Source: Bacteroidia bacterium (lineage in GTDB: Bacteria; Bacteroidota; Bacteroidia; J057). Taken from it: DNA of 64,000 bases. Numbering within the stretch: the first letter of the stretch is position 1; each line of letters opens with the position of its first letter. This document shows, piece by piece, positions 50,696-59,746 of the stretch. The notes under the pieces were generated by a model that was given only the letters and a program-made list of their open reading frames with translations, made no database searches and was not told the origin of the DNA. Where the stretch lies: the NCBI GenBank assembly GCA_030430205.1, contig JAUIGE010000005.1, positions 166,001 to 230,000 on the forward strand. The letters are read 5' to 3'. Position numbers and translations under genes: made by a program.

Positions 50696-51619
50696 TTATT
50701 CTTTAGCGGCTTTTTTGCCGGAAATGAAACGCCAGATGCCTGCGCCTGCAGCCACGATCGCCAGGAGGATAAATTTGCCACCTTTGGCCAGAAGGGCAAA
50801 TATACCGGCTTTTGCCATTACTTTGCCTGCGATCAGGCCGCCGATTCCGACAGCTGCAATCTCATCTATATTAGAATCAAAATCTGAATAGCGGTTTCCT
50901 TCGTTGAAAGAAACACTCCCCAAAACAACATCAATGTTTTCCTTGATGTTATCGAGATGACTCATATCACCGATCACATTGAGGACCATGACGCCTTTGC
51001 GGCCCAGGATGCGGATGTTGTAGTTGAGGATATGATCCTCGGCCTCTCCGAATTTCAATTCTTTTGCCCAATGCAATTTTTTGTTTGCCTTGTCATAAAA
51101 AGGAGGTGAAGCCCAGCCAATCAATTCTATAGGATCAAAGCCTGCTTCCATTCTCTGCTTATTATAGGCTTTGGAATCCTTCCGCATTTCCTTAAGCAAA
51201 TCGGCATAATCAATGTCTTCTGCATCATCGTCTTCGACATGGCCAGTTTCTTCATAAGAAATGTCAATGGCCCAGGAATCATTGTCCATCGGACTACCTC
51301 CTGTTGGGAAAATCAGGCCCAGGCTGCCAGAACCGGGAGGGTTGCCCCAAAGTTGTGTCAGCACATATTCTGCCTGTTCGGGATTGAGGTAGCGATAGCC
51401 TTCGGGTAGGTTTAACCTTGCCAAACCGTTTGATATTTCTACCGCACCTTCCTGGTAGGTAAAAGAATTGTCAATGCTGTCAAACTCGGCGGACATAGCC
51501 ATAAAAGCAGCCAGCATGCTATCGCTCAGCTGGAAATTTTCAGCTTGCTCTTCGTCCTGTGCCCAAATATTTGAGCATACAAGCAGAGCTAAGATTAGGG
51601 CGGAAATTTGTTTAATCAT
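50696..51619 (-). CDS. DUF2167 family membrane-anchored protein
   Basis: A 307-aa protein with a leader (MIKQISALILALLVCSNIWA), a DUF2167 domain (about 60-260) with ARLNLPEGYRYL, AEYVLTQLWGNPP and IGWASPPFYD, and one C-terminal membrane helix (FILLAIVAAGAGIWRF) followed by basic residues. It should sit in the inner membrane with its bulk in the periplasm. The family has no known biochemical function. It has its own terminator and is monocistronic. Confidence 0.85.
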   Translation of the reverse strand: MIKQISALILALLVCSNIWAQDEEQAENFQLSDSMLAAFMAMSAEFDSIDNSFTYQEGAVEISNGLARLNLPEGYRYLNPEQAEYVLTQLWGNPPGSGSLGLIFPTGGSPMDNDSWAIDISYEETGHVEDDDAEDIDYADLLKEMRKDSKAYNKQRMEAGFDPIELIGWASPPFYDKANKKLHWAKELKFGEAEDHILNYNIRILGRKGVMVLNVIGDMSHLDNIKENIDVVLGSVSFNEGNRYSDFDSNIDEIAAVGIGGLIAGKVMAKAGIFALLAKGGKFILLAIVAAGAGIWRFISGKKAAKE

Positions 51620-51680
51620 GTTAAATGGATTTGGGTGACTTGGGAAAGTCAGTATATAGGGTTATAAATTGAGGTCAAAT

Positions 51681-52898
51681 TTATTGGAAATTTTTGAATA
51701 ATGAAATGAATGCCTTTAGAAAAGTAAGGGCAAACATGCAAACAAAGGGAATCATGGGGAAGTGATAGCGGCTATAGCCAAAAAAAATGCTGTAGACCAA
51801 CAGACTGAGTCCGCAAAATATGAGGGCCGATCGCAGGGAGTAAGCAGGGGGATTTTTCTGTAGAAAATGCCAGATAATCCCCATTGCGCACAGTCCCAAA
51901 ATGACAAAATAAAGTAATTGGGCCGACAGGCTAGCCGCTCGCCAAAGCCCTGCGGGCATATTTGTATGTCCCATTTTGAGCCAGTAAAAACCTTCATTTC
52001 CATGGTGGAAAAGGTAATACAGTTTTTGTGGAATGCGTTTGAGGCTTTTGCCGGGATGCCGGGAGAGGTAGCTCAGGGCGAGGGCATTCGCCTCTTTGTT
52101 TCTTTCCGTTTCTGAAAGGGTCGAGTCAAGCATAGCCGCCACTTCGCCTTCGAAGGTATAGGTGCCGCTTGCGTAGGGATTGTTGCCGATCAGGAGGTTG
52201 ATACCTCCATTGGTGGAGAAAGGAGCGGCATCGCCCATGACTTGTGCATTGCGCCATGCCCAGAGAGAAGTGAATAGCAGGATGATGACATATATTTTCC
52301 CAACATTTCCCCATGAATATTTCCTGGAATGGAAAAACCTAAGCGCTGCAGGTAATAGTATCAGCCAGGGCTTTACATGGCAGGCTATCAGCCAAAACAG
52401 CCCACTGCTCCATGCTTTCCATCGTTCGTGCAATTTTTCATAAGCCCAAAATCCTCCCAAAAGCATTGCAGTAAACAGCAGTTCATTCAGCAAAAGGGAA
52501 CAATAGGCAATATAGTTGGGATAAATAGCCAGGAGAAAAAGACTGCCCAGCGCAATCCTTTCCGAAAACCACTTTTGCGCCAACTGATAGCTGAAAAAGA
52601 GAATCAGGATAGATAAAAGCAGGTTGGCAAACTGCCCGACCATGGGCTCACTGCCAAAAAGAAAATAAAAGGCTGCCAGGAAAGCGGGGTAGCCGATGGG
52701 GAAAAAAGCCGTTGGAGCATCATTTTTCTGATAGCTGCCTGTCTTAGCCAAATCGCGGGCGGCTTCATGGTACCAAAGCGCATCACTCACAGGCTCCGCC
52801 TCTACCAGCAAAATCCATATCAGGCGCAATATTGCGCCCAGGGCCAGCAGCATCGCTGCCGGGGGGATTTGCCATTTTTTATACACTAAGACCGGCAT
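51681..52898 (-). CDS. GT39-like membrane glycosyltransferase
   Basis: A 405-aa polytopic membrane protein with about ten helices. The first loop has EAEPVSDALWYHEAARDLA, an acidic motif like the catalytic Asp/Glu loop of PMT/ArnT-type (GT39) enzymes, which use polyprenyl-phosphate sugars; FFPIGYPAFLAAFYFLFG follows as in this group. It probably adds a sugar to a lipid or envelope glycan. The start at 52898 is preferred; earlier in-frame ATGs lie deep in the acyltransferase gene, which it overlaps by 13 bp. It forms an operon with the acyltransferase and the oxidoreductase genes upstream. Confidence 0.75.
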   Translation of the reverse strand: MPVLVYKKWQIPPAAMLLALGAILRLIWILLVEAEPVSDALWYHEAARDLAKTGSYQKNDAPTAFFPIGYPAFLAAFYFLFGSEPMVGQFANLLLSILILFFSYQLAQKWFSERIALGSLFLLAIYPNYIAYCSLLLNELLFTAMLLGGFWAYEKLHERWKAWSSGLFWLIACHVKPWLILLPAALRFFHSRKYSWGNVGKIYVIILLFTSLWAWRNAQVMGDAAPFSTNGGINLLIGNNPYASGTYTFEGEVAAMLDSTLSETERNKEANALALSYLSRHPGKSLKRIPQKLYYLFHHGNEGFYWLKMGHTNMPAGLWRAASLSAQLLYFVILGLCAMGIIWHFLQKNPPAYSLRSALIFCGLSLLVYSIFFGYSRYHFPMIPFVCMFALTFLKAFISLFKNFQ

Positions 52899-54139
52899 TT
52901 GTTCACTTCTTCTACCCACTTTCGCCAGTTTTCCGGATGTCTTTTCTGAAGCTTCCGCAAGCGACGAAGGCTCCAGAAGTTTTGCCAATAGTTGTTATTT
53001 CGCAGGAGCAATATACCGCTTAGCGGCAGACTCAGCGCATATAACCAGGCCCATGGATGCCATCCGGCCACTATCCCTACCAGTGATATTTGCAAAAAGT
53101 ATACAAGCGGTAAAACAATGATGCCGGCAGCGAGCATAAGGGAGGCATGAAATGCTTTGTCCTCAAATTTGCCCAGGAGAAATTTGATGACCCACAAAAA
53201 GATCAGATGGTTGATCCATCCATACAAAGAGGGGAGGGAACTCCATAACAAACGGCCCGGAGAGGTTTTTTCTTCCTGAAAAAAGGTTCTCATTTCCCTT
53301 TCCTGTAAGCCCATCTTGCTGGCCAGGCCTTCGAGTCCTTTGTACTGACTCATCAGCTTTACGGGATCCTGGGTTGCAAGCCAGGAGTGGAGTTGCTGGT
53401 CTTGTTGGAAAATGGTCTGGGGCGAGCTTTTTTTATACGGGTCTTTTTGACCAAAAAGGTATTTTAAAAAACTAAAAGGAGGTCTTTCCCCTTCCCGATC
53501 CCAATCCACTATCATGCTGCGCATGCGTTCATCCAGGGCTATGCGAAAGGCATTTAAGCCTTTCTGAGGGTTTTCGCGGTAAAGCGATTCAAAATCGCGG
53601 GTTGCGATGGCTTTGCCATATTTGACATATACTTTTCTGTCAGCGAAAGGATGCGCTTCATAATGCAGTGCCACAGGCACGACCTGTGTATCGAGCTGAA
53701 AATCAGCTTGTTCCTCTGTCGCCAGGGCGATGCGGGCGAAGCCTTTGCGGACAGGAAGCAGCTGGTAGCCCAGCTGGTGATTGGCTTCCGGGAATATCAG
53801 CACAGAAGCTTTTTGCTTCAGAAGTTCTCCCACGCTTTCAAAAACCGCCTGGTTTTTGTCCAATTCTTTCAGCCCGTCTCTCGCCCTGAAAATGGGCCAG
53901 ATGTGAATTCCCTTGAGGAGATAAGAAGCCCATTTCGCCCGGAATATGTCTCCCCGCGCCAAAAAATAGGGTTGCCGGATGGCAAATACACCCGTAAGGA
54001 TGGCATCCAAAAATGCATTTTGGTGATTGGGGGTGAAAATGACGGCTTTGTCCATCGGGATATTTTCCTGACCCTCGATTTCTATTTTTCGAAAAAATAT
54101 CCGCAGCGCCAGCATCAGCAATTGGCGGACGAAGCCCAT
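52886..54139 (-). CDS. PlsC-type phospholipid/glycerol acyltransferase
   Basis: A 417-aa protein. The acyltransferase domain carries the catalytic NHQNAFLD (the H-x4-D box) near residue 37 and FPEANHQ (substrate box) near 120, typical of 1-acylglycerol-3-phosphate acyltransferases. After about residue 280 it has two or three extra membrane helices (FLWVIKFLLGKF, LMLAAGIIVLPLVYF, WLYALSLPLSGILLL), an extension frequent in Bacteroidota members. Likely role: acylation of phospholipid or another envelope lipid. The start ATG 54139 leaves a 37-bp gap from the oxidoreductase gene; an upstream in-frame start would overlap it. Confidence 0.82.
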   Translation of the reverse strand: MGFVRQLLMLALRIFFRKIEIEGQENIPMDKAVIFTPNHQNAFLDAILTGVFAIRQPYFLARGDIFRAKWASYLLKGIHIWPIFRARDGLKELDKNQAVFESVGELLKQKASVLIFPEANHQLGYQLLPVRKGFARIALATEEQADFQLDTQVVPVALHYEAHPFADRKVYVKYGKAIATRDFESLYRENPQKGLNAFRIALDERMRSMIVDWDREGERPPFSFLKYLFGQKDPYKKSSPQTIFQQDQQLHSWLATQDPVKLMSQYKGLEGLASKMGLQEREMRTFFQEEKTSPGRLLWSSLPSLYGWINHLIFLWVIKFLLGKFEDKAFHASLMLAAGIIVLPLVYFLQISLVGIVAGWHPWAWLYALSLPLSGILLLRNNNYWQNFWSLRRLRKLQKRHPENWRKWVEEVNKCRS

Positions 54140-54176
54140 TTTTCGGGAATGTTCCAGTTTTGAGGTAGACCGCAAA

Positions 54177-55160
54177 TCAATCAAATTGAGGGTAAACGAT
54201 ATTGCATTGAGAACGAATCTCATCCATGGTCTCCATCAGCTGCAGGCTGAAGGCATGGGGGAGGAGGGAAGACTGCTTTTTGCCTGCATCCAGACAACTG
54301 ATGACTTCTTCTATCTCATAAGCATAGCCTATGCGATCGGGAAAAGTCTCTGTTCGCAGACAAGTCTGCCGCTGGTAGAGGCTGATAGGGGCAGGATTGT
54401 GCCACCTGTTGTGCAGGAGGATTTTTTTCTCAGGACCATAAATTTCCGCTTCTATATTGGTGTCAACGATGACAGAGGCATGGAGGTGCGCGAGTTTGTC
54501 TCCGGGATAGCGAATCTGGATATCTATCCATTTGTCCGATCCGGTAGGAGATAAAGCCGCCATGGCTTGTATTTTCTCCGGTTTTCCAAAAATCAGCTGT
54601 GCCAGAAAGAGCGGATATATGCCAATATCGAGCAGGGCACCTCCTCCCAAATCCATATTGAAAAGCCGGCTTTCGGGATCGAAGGCATTGTAAAAGCCAA
54701 AATCTGCGCGCAGGAATTGGGGTTCACCGATTTCCCCTTTTTCGATCCAATCCAGGCAGCGCAGGATATTGGGATGAAAGCGCGTCCAGATGGCTTCCAT
54801 GAGGAAGGTATCCTGCTTTTGGGCAAAGGCCAGCATCTCTTTTACCTGCCTGCTATTGATAGCAAGGGGTTTTTCGCAGAGTACAGGCTTCTTGTGAGCC
54901 AGGCAAAGCATGCTGTGGGCATGGTGAAAAGTATGGGGAGTAGCGATATAGATCGCGTCAATATCAGGGCTTTGTGCCAAAGCTTCGTAGGATTCGAAGA
55001 CGGTAGTGGCCTGATGTTCAGCAGCAAAGGCCTCAGCCTTGCTGAGGGTACGGGAGGCGACACCATACAGGCGGGCACGCGGCACTTCGCGGATGGCACT
55101 GGCAAACTTCCCGGCGATCCTGCCGGGGCCGATAATTCCCCAGTTGTAGATTTCCTTCAT
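54177..55160 (-). CDS. Gfo/Idh/MocA family oxidoreductase
   Basis: A 327-aa NAD(P)-dependent dehydrogenase. The Rossmann motif is GIIGPGRIAGKFA at the N-terminus, IYIATPHTFHH follows, and the catalytic-region motif is CEKPLA. The substrate-binding C-terminal beta sheet has DLGGGALLDIGIYP, as in trans-dihydrodiol or xylose dehydrogenase-like members. It probably oxidises or reduces a sugar or polyol. The start ATG ending at 55160 is fixed by the Rossmann fold; a longer frame crosses a terminator. First gene of the three-gene minus-strand group. Confidence 0.87.
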   Translation of the reverse strand: MKEIYNWGIIGPGRIAGKFASAIREVPRARLYGVASRTLSKAEAFAAEHQATTVFESYEALAQSPDIDAIYIATPHTFHHAHSMLCLAHKKPVLCEKPLAINSRQVKEMLAFAQKQDTFLMEAIWTRFHPNILRCLDWIEKGEIGEPQFLRADFGFYNAFDPESRLFNMDLGGGALLDIGIYPLFLAQLIFGKPEKIQAMAALSPTGSDKWIDIQIRYPGDKLAHLHASVIVDTNIEAEIYGPEKKILLHNRWHNPAPISLYQRQTCLRTETFPDRIGYAYEIEEVISCLDAGKKQSSLLPHAFSLQLMETMDEIRSQCNIVYPQFD

Positions 55161-55187
55161 GTAAGCAAACTTACATGAGCGAAGGGC

Positions 55188-55347
55188 AAAAAAAAAGCGT
55201 GTAAGTCGTAAACTTACACGCGGTAGCCGCCTATGGCTAACAGAAAAGCTAGTTATCATGCGTCGCTTGAATAATCTCCAATTGTCAGCCTAAAAAGGGG
55301 AAAGACAATGCTGACAACAAAGAATTACTCAAGGATCGATAATGCAA
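55188..55347 (-). ncRNA. Candidate structured RNA or attenuator upstream of the oxidoreductase gene
   Basis: On the minus strand: a near -7 box TATATCTG (55354-55361), a 9-bp stem with one G-U pair (55325-55333 with 55266-55274) enclosing an internal loop and an 8-bp stem (55310-55317 with 55282-55289), a small 5-bp hairpin (55224-55239), then a perfect 10-bp terminator (55197-55206 with 55212-55221) and nine T. No gene lies upstream that this terminator could serve. It ends 27 bp before the oxidoreductase ATG, so it is either an independent RNA or a leader with premature termination. Confidence 0.5.
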
Positions 55348-55689
55348 AGAACGCAGATATAAGGTTAATTCTTTATGTTTCTATCAAGTTGAACGTTATT
55401 CCGAGCAAGGACTAGCGTTGAATTACATCGAGCAAAGACTAAAGTTGAATTGAACCATTTGATAGCTGTATTGCGAATGCTGTACCAGTGCACAGAAAAA
55501 ATGTTAAGTCGCTGACTGTCAGTGATCTAATTTGTGCCAAAAAATGATTTTTTTCTCGATTTGGGAAAATGGGCTTCTTTTTGGGAAAATGGGGGGGGCT
55601 GGAGTGGGAAAATTTCCTTTAAAGGACCTCAAGCTGGCTTCCTTAAGGAATAGCGATAAAATAAATCATCAGTTTGTTTCAAGTAGTTT
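55348..55689. other. Intergenic region, no gene seen
   Basis: The stretch contains two imperfect copies of GAGCAAGGACTAGCGTTGAATT / GAGCAAAGACTAAAGTTGAATT (near 55402 and 55432) and a G-run near 55590. No supported reading frame on either strand. Confidence 0.45.
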
Positions 55690-55891
55690 GTCATTTCGAC
55701 GAGGCTTTGCGAGGAGAAATCTCCTGAACTCATTCATTAAAAGCCTGATTATCAATAACTCAGGAGATTTCTCCTCGAAGACTCCCTTCGACAAGCTCAG
55801 GGCAGGCTCCTTCGACAAGCTCAGGGCAGGCTCCTTCGACAAGCTCAGGGTAGGCTCCTTCGACAAGCTCAGGGCAAGCTGTCGAAATGAC
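55690..55891. mobile_element. MITE-like element with nested inverted repeats and a 24-bp tandem array
   Basis: The ends GTCATTTCGAC (55690-55700) and GTCGAAATGAC (55881-55891) are perfect 11-bp inverted repeats. Inside is a perfect 18-bp inverted pair (55710-55727 with 55760-55777) and four tandem copies of a 24-bp unit beginning CCTTCGACAAGCTCAGGG (55785-55880). No transposase is present. The tandem copies follow each other directly without spacers, so this is not CRISPR. Confidence 0.65.
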
Positions 55892-56104
55892 ACCTCCTGG
55901 CAAAAAATGAAACTGATAGTTTATTTCGTCACCATTCCTAAGCATTTTCCCCAGGTGGTTTCTATCAATTATTTTTCATCATCAAAAAATGATAGCTATA
56001 TAGAAAATTTGATGGGTATAGGTGTATAAAATGGCCATTTAGCCATGCCAGACCCCAGGCAAATCCTTTGCATGCTTTGAGTGAACAATTAACTCAAACA
56101 TGCC

Positions 56105-56827
56105 ATGACACATGATGTGAAAAACGGGTTGCGAAACCCGATCAGCAATTTATGCGCCTTTTTTTGCCTCCTGAGCCTGATACCAGCTTCAGTTGTAGGC
56201 CAGTCTATCGAACCTACTGTGGTTCAGATTCCCGAAAATCCCAATACTCAGGACTCAGTTGTCCTTCACCTGTATGTGGGTTCTATTGATGCCCAACTGG
56301 AAAACGTCTATGCAATGGAAATTGTGTACACCTACAGTGGATTTCAGATCACTTCACCCGAGGCGGCTTTTCTGCAATTCGGAGACTCCTCCTGGTTTAA
56401 TGATGATGGTTTGGCAAGCGTAAGTCTACTTATTGATACGACAAATAAGAAAATTACCATCACGCTTGGTCGCTCCTCTTCCGATACACGATCGGGCTAT
56501 GGTTTTACTGTAAGCATAACAGATATTGTAGTAACCATTGAGGAAATTGGAAAGCGGGAAACCGTTTTGTCCGGTGTCTTCAACCTAAGGCTAAAAAATT
56601 CCTTTGAAACGAAGTACTCTATTCTCCACTCGAAATCTGCTTTTTGGAGCGAAACAACTGTCAAGGCATATCAACTTTACTCGGCAGATGGCAGGATTCT
56701 TCGTCAGGCCTCTTCCCCTTCTCATGTGAAGGGGCTGCTGGAGCGTATGCCACCGGGCATGTACTTCCTGAAATGGGAGGGAAGGGGTGGCTGGCAGGCA
56801 AATCGACTGATAATCTCTCCGAATTAA
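56105..56827 (+). CDS. Secreted protein with T9SS-like C-terminal domain
   Basis: A 240-aa exported protein. After a long leader region (ISNLCAFFCLLSLIPASVVG) comes a beta-rich domain (about 35-165) with VVLHLYVGSIDAQLENVYAMEI, which resembles cohesin-like folds only in outline. The last 65 residues have the Por sorting pattern (YQLYSADGRILRQ, MPPGMYFLKWE), although the usual PNP motif is missing. Function unknown. The stop overlaps by 4 bp the end of the convergent helical-protein gene. Confidence 0.65.
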   Translation: MTHDVKNGLRNPISNLCAFFCLLSLIPASVVGQSIEPTVVQIPENPNTQDSVVLHLYVGSIDAQLENVYAMEIVYTYSGFQITSPEAAFLQFGDSSWFNDDGLASVSLLIDTTNKKITITLGRSSSDTRSGYGFTVSITDIVVTIEEIGKRETVLSGVFNLRLKNSFETKYSILHSKSAFWSETTVKAYQLYSADGRILRQASSPSHVKGLLERMPPGMYFLKWEGRGGWQANRLIISPN

Positions 56828-58278
56828 TCCGCTGGTTTGCTGCGGATATGGTCAAGTAACCAGGCCGTGAAGGGATGCTGTGCGTCGTACAACATCCTTT
56901 CTTCCAGCTTGCTGAGAGCGGCTGTATCAAATCGCAGTTCCAAAAATCTGACAAACCATCCTATTTGTCGGAGATAGCGTTCTCGCAGGCGTTGACTGAG
57001 GTTAATTTCGTGTCTTTGCAGGTATTTTTGCAAGGCTCGTCCCTCCTTAATGATCTCGTCTTCCATCTGTTCCGGATGTAACTCGTAGTTTGCCTGGAGG
57101 AGAAAGAAGCGCCTGCGAACCTGATCGTTAATGCTTCGAAACTGATGCTGTTGCAGGTGCTCCTTCAGCAGGCTATACTGCCGGCGATGGAGGAAGAGTA
57201 AGGCTTTGCAAACGGCAGCTGTTTCAAGCTGATCTTCAGCAGGAAGCAAGGGCAGATAATGTTGGATGTCCGTTTCAGTGGCATCGGGCCCTTCGGTACG
57301 GAGGGCACTTTCAACCATGGCCCGAAACAGCAAAGTAGGCAAACGGCCTTCGTCATCCTGTATAAGATGCTCGCTGATCCCCAGCCTGATAAGATCCAGG
57401 AGGTTTTGTGAAGTCCTGAGATCGGCCTGCTGGTTGTAGCTGCGAATACCAATATTGAGCAGGAAACGGAAGTTGTTCTGCTTTTCCATAGAGGGGAGCA
57501 GATCTTTTAAGGTAATGAGGTTTTCCAGTGCCAGATCAAAATCTCCTTTTTCAGGCTGTGTATTTAATCGGATAATATTCCGATACATGCTCAACAGCGG
57601 GAGAGGTCTTTTTTGCTCCCAGGCAAGGGCATTTTCAAAATCAGCTTCACTGAGATTGAAGGACAGAGAAAAGCCTTTACTCAGGTTCAGCCCGAGGTGA
57701 ATCATCGATAAAAAAAACTTTTGATGCAGGTACCACAATTCCATGCTGGCCATCAAATCCTCCATGAAGGGTTCAGGGATATTTTTTCCTGTAAAAACCA
57801 GGTAACTCTGGTAGCCCGAAAGCACTTCAAAACGGTGTTGGAAGTATGCAGTATTGTGGAGCTCTCTTTTATCAAGTTTCCGCATATACGCATGATACAG
57901 CCGGGGATAGAGTTCATAGACTTTCAGGGAAAGGCATTTTTTGAGAAAGGCATAGGCCATAAGATCTTCATTTTCCTCCACCTGAGAGACTGCCAAAAAT
58001 GCTTTGACCTGGGCTGTCAGGCGGCTTTTTATCCGCCTCAGGGCCAGATCATCCAGGGCTTCCTCCTTTTTTTCGGGAAAAAGGGTCGCCCACAATATCT
58101 CATCCGGCGGCAGATGGGGTGCATGTGCCATCCAGGCATCAAAGAGCTGAACCGTTTGGGTGTGCTGCCCCTTATTTTGACTGAGCAACCATCTCCTGAA
58201 GCGCTGTTTTTCCCCTGCTCCCAGCATTCTCAGTAGGCTCCCCAAAATTGTCTGATCGTTTTTTGGCATAATAACCAT
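56824..58278 (-). CDS. Large helical protein of unknown function
   Basis: A 484-aa protein with no signal peptide, rich in Leu, Gln and Arg and almost entirely alpha-helical by eye, with TPR-like spacing of aromatic and Ala/Leu positions but no repeat regular enough to claim. The first 60 residues (LRMLGAGEKQRFRRWLLSQN) resemble the start of long helical proteins common in Saprospiria-type genomes and otherwise undescribed. ATG at 58278 or at 58269 may start it. Convergent with the secreted-protein gene; no operon partner. Confidence 0.65.
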   Translation of the reverse strand: MVIMPKNDQTILGSLLRMLGAGEKQRFRRWLLSQNKGQHTQTVQLFDAWMAHAPHLPPDEILWATLFPEKKEEALDDLALRRIKSRLTAQVKAFLAVSQVEENEDLMAYAFLKKCLSLKVYELYPRLYHAYMRKLDKRELHNTAYFQHRFEVLSGYQSYLVFTGKNIPEPFMEDLMASMELWYLHQKFFLSMIHLGLNLSKGFSLSFNLSEADFENALAWEQKRPLPLLSMYRNIIRLNTQPEKGDFDLALENLITLKDLLPSMEKQNNFRFLLNIGIRSYNQQADLRTSQNLLDLIRLGISEHLIQDDEGRLPTLLFRAMVESALRTEGPDATETDIQHYLPLLPAEDQLETAAVCKALLFLHRRQYSLLKEHLQQHQFRSINDQVRRRFFLLQANYELHPEQMEDEIIKEGRALQKYLQRHEINLSQRLRERYLRQIGWFVRFLELRFDTAALSKLEERMLYDAQHPFTAWLLDHIRSKPAD

Positions 58279-58579
58279 TTTTTAGATGAGACAAATATCC
58301 GTTCAATTAAATGCTAAATCAATAAAAAGAGAATGAAATGGCAAATTGTAGAAAAAGTTAAATGAGACAATTCTCCAATTTTGTCTTTGCCATTTACCCC
58401 AAATCCCTCCTACCTTTTGGTTAAAATTTATCCAACCACTTCGACATTTTGTGCTGCTGCAGGAATGCGGGATGATGGAAGAGTGAGGAAAAGAATAGGA
58501 GCCCCCAAGAGGCACACTTTGTTGTACCCCCAAAACCCTTTTTGGCTCAATCATATCAAGAAGGAATACCTGGCCCCCA

Positions 58580-58612
58580 AAAAACCAAAACGGCCACCCC
58601 AAAAGGGCGGCC
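58580..58612 (-). terminator. Intrinsic terminator of the CBM48 gene
   Basis: An 8-bp stem with one G-U pair (58605-58612 with 58592-58599) and a T-rich tail lies about 30 bp after the CBM48 stop on the minus strand. Confidence 0.6.
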
Positions 58613-58643
58613 GCTTCCATAATCAGTATGCAAGGAGAAATGC

Positions 58644-58952
58644 TTACAGTACTACAACAGAGTTTTCTGCGTCCATATAAGGCGTAGCAGCTACTTTGTC
58701 AGCTTCTGTTTCATTCATCCAGGTAGTACCGTCGACGAGGTAGCGAAATTGGTATTCGCGGCCTTGCTCGAGGTCAAGTGTCGTTGTAAATCCACCATTT
58801 TTCAATGGCTTGAGGAGGTGCTCAGAAGGATTCCAGTTATTGAAATCTCCTACTACAGCTACCTGATCCGCAGTTTCAGCTACTTCTTTTTCTACTTTAA
58901 ATGTAACCTTAACTACTGGCTTGTTTTTCAAAATCTTCTTCTTAATGCTCAT
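58644..58952 (-). CDS. Stand-alone CBM48 / isoamylase early-set domain protein
   Basis: A 102-aa protein consisting of one glycogen-binding module: VAVVGDFNNWNPSEH, GGFTTTLDLEQGREYQFRYLVDG and NSVVVL. These match CBM48 domains of AMPK beta subunits and branching enzymes, with the two Trp-containing loops (NWN, TWMNE) that stack on glucans. It has no signal peptide and no attached catalytic domain, so it may act as a cytoplasmic glycogen-binding adaptor. The basic N-terminus (SIKKKILKNKP) is common in single-domain Bacteroidota members. Confidence 0.88.
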   Translation of the reverse strand: MSIKKKILKNKPVVKVTFKVEKEVAETADQVAVVGDFNNWNPSEHLLKPLKNGGFTTTLDLEQGREYQFRYLVDGTTWMNETEADKVAATPYMDAENSVVVL

Positions 58953-59087
58953 GGCAAAATAATGTTTTAATAAATAGTTATACTTTTGATAGTGATTCTT
59001 TAAAATTTCCGCAAATTAAACCTATTATATAATAGATTCCAAGCGTGTCGGTAAATTTACTGATAATTTGTTGGTTTTGGCTTTTTG

Positions 59088-59489
59088 TTACTTCTCCATT
59101 AAGGTGGTCATCTTCATGCAGTTGCCAGGAATTTTCCACCGAAGTTTTACCACTTCAAATTGCCCGATATCGGTCCTTTTTACTTCTGCATAAAACTCCA
59201 CTATCTTGCTTCCAGCACCATGGTACTGGCTTTTGTAAGTCGTTTTGGCTTTGCCAAAAACGCGGAGGACATCTTCTATCTTTTGAGAACTCTCTATTTT
59301 CATAGAGTTGTCATACTGGAATGTCGCTGCGTCCAGTTCGCAATTGCGGGTAGGTGAAACATTCTTAAGATGTACCTGAAGTGCTTCATTTACCTGGTAC
59401 TTGATAACGTCTTCAAATTGAGCCTGAAGCTGTGTGCAGATCAGGCTTAGGAATACTACCAGCAATAGGGTGATTTGGCTTTTTTTCAT
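59088..59489 (-). CDS. Small exported protein of unknown function
   Basis: A 133-aa protein with a clear leader (MKKSQITLLLVVFLSLICTQLQAQ) and a basic, beta-rich mature part containing two Cys (RNCELD, GNCMKM) that could form a disulfide. No recognised family. A perfect -7 box TATCTTTG lies about 75 bp upstream on the minus strand with CTTG exactly 19 bases ahead, so the gene is likely expressed on its own. Confidence 0.7.
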   Translation of the reverse strand: MKKSQITLLLVVFLSLICTQLQAQFEDVIKYQVNEALQVHLKNVSPTRNCELDAATFQYDNSMKIESSQKIEDVLRVFGKAKTTYKSQYHGAGSKIVEFYAEVKRTDIGQFEVVKLRWKIPGNCMKMTTLMEK

Positions 59490-59561
59490 GTGCTTTTGTC
59501 GTTTTAACTGTTTGATTTTTATGAACTTAAGTCAATAACCAGCTTCCTTAAAAATAGGCGG

Positions 59562-59592
59562 CAAAGATAAGGAATTATACATCGAAAACAAG
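59562..59592 (-). promoter_or_regulatory. Bacteroidota promoter of the small exported protein
   Basis: On the minus strand CTTG, 19 bases, then TATCTTTG (59562-59569): a perfect -7 box and three of four -33 bases at the expected distance, giving a roughly 70-nt leader. Confidence 0.55.
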
Positions 59593-59666
59593 GCGCTCCT
59601 GAGGTAAAAATTATAGGGGTAAAACGGGCAGCAATGAAAAAAATTACCTTTTTTCTATATGAAAAA

Positions 59667-59699
59667 ACCATGACAGCGAGCAGAAGCTTCTGTCATGGT
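59667..59699 (-). terminator. Intrinsic terminator after the small minus-strand gene
   Basis: A perfect 10-bp stem (59690-59699 with 59667-59676) is followed on the minus strand by a T-run. It lies 47 bp after the stop of the 57-aa gene. Confidence 0.65.
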
Positions 59700-59746
59700 G
59701 TAAATTCTACCATAGGTAGGATATTTGTATCGCCGATGAGTAACGG

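Noticed and set aside
55188..55347. 6S RNA
   Set aside because: The nested stems recall 6S in outline, but the closing stem is short, the total is small, and a separate hairpin and terminator follow; not enough to name it.
55785..55880. CRISPR array
   Set aside because: The 24-bp units abut directly with no unique spacers and no cas genes are present.
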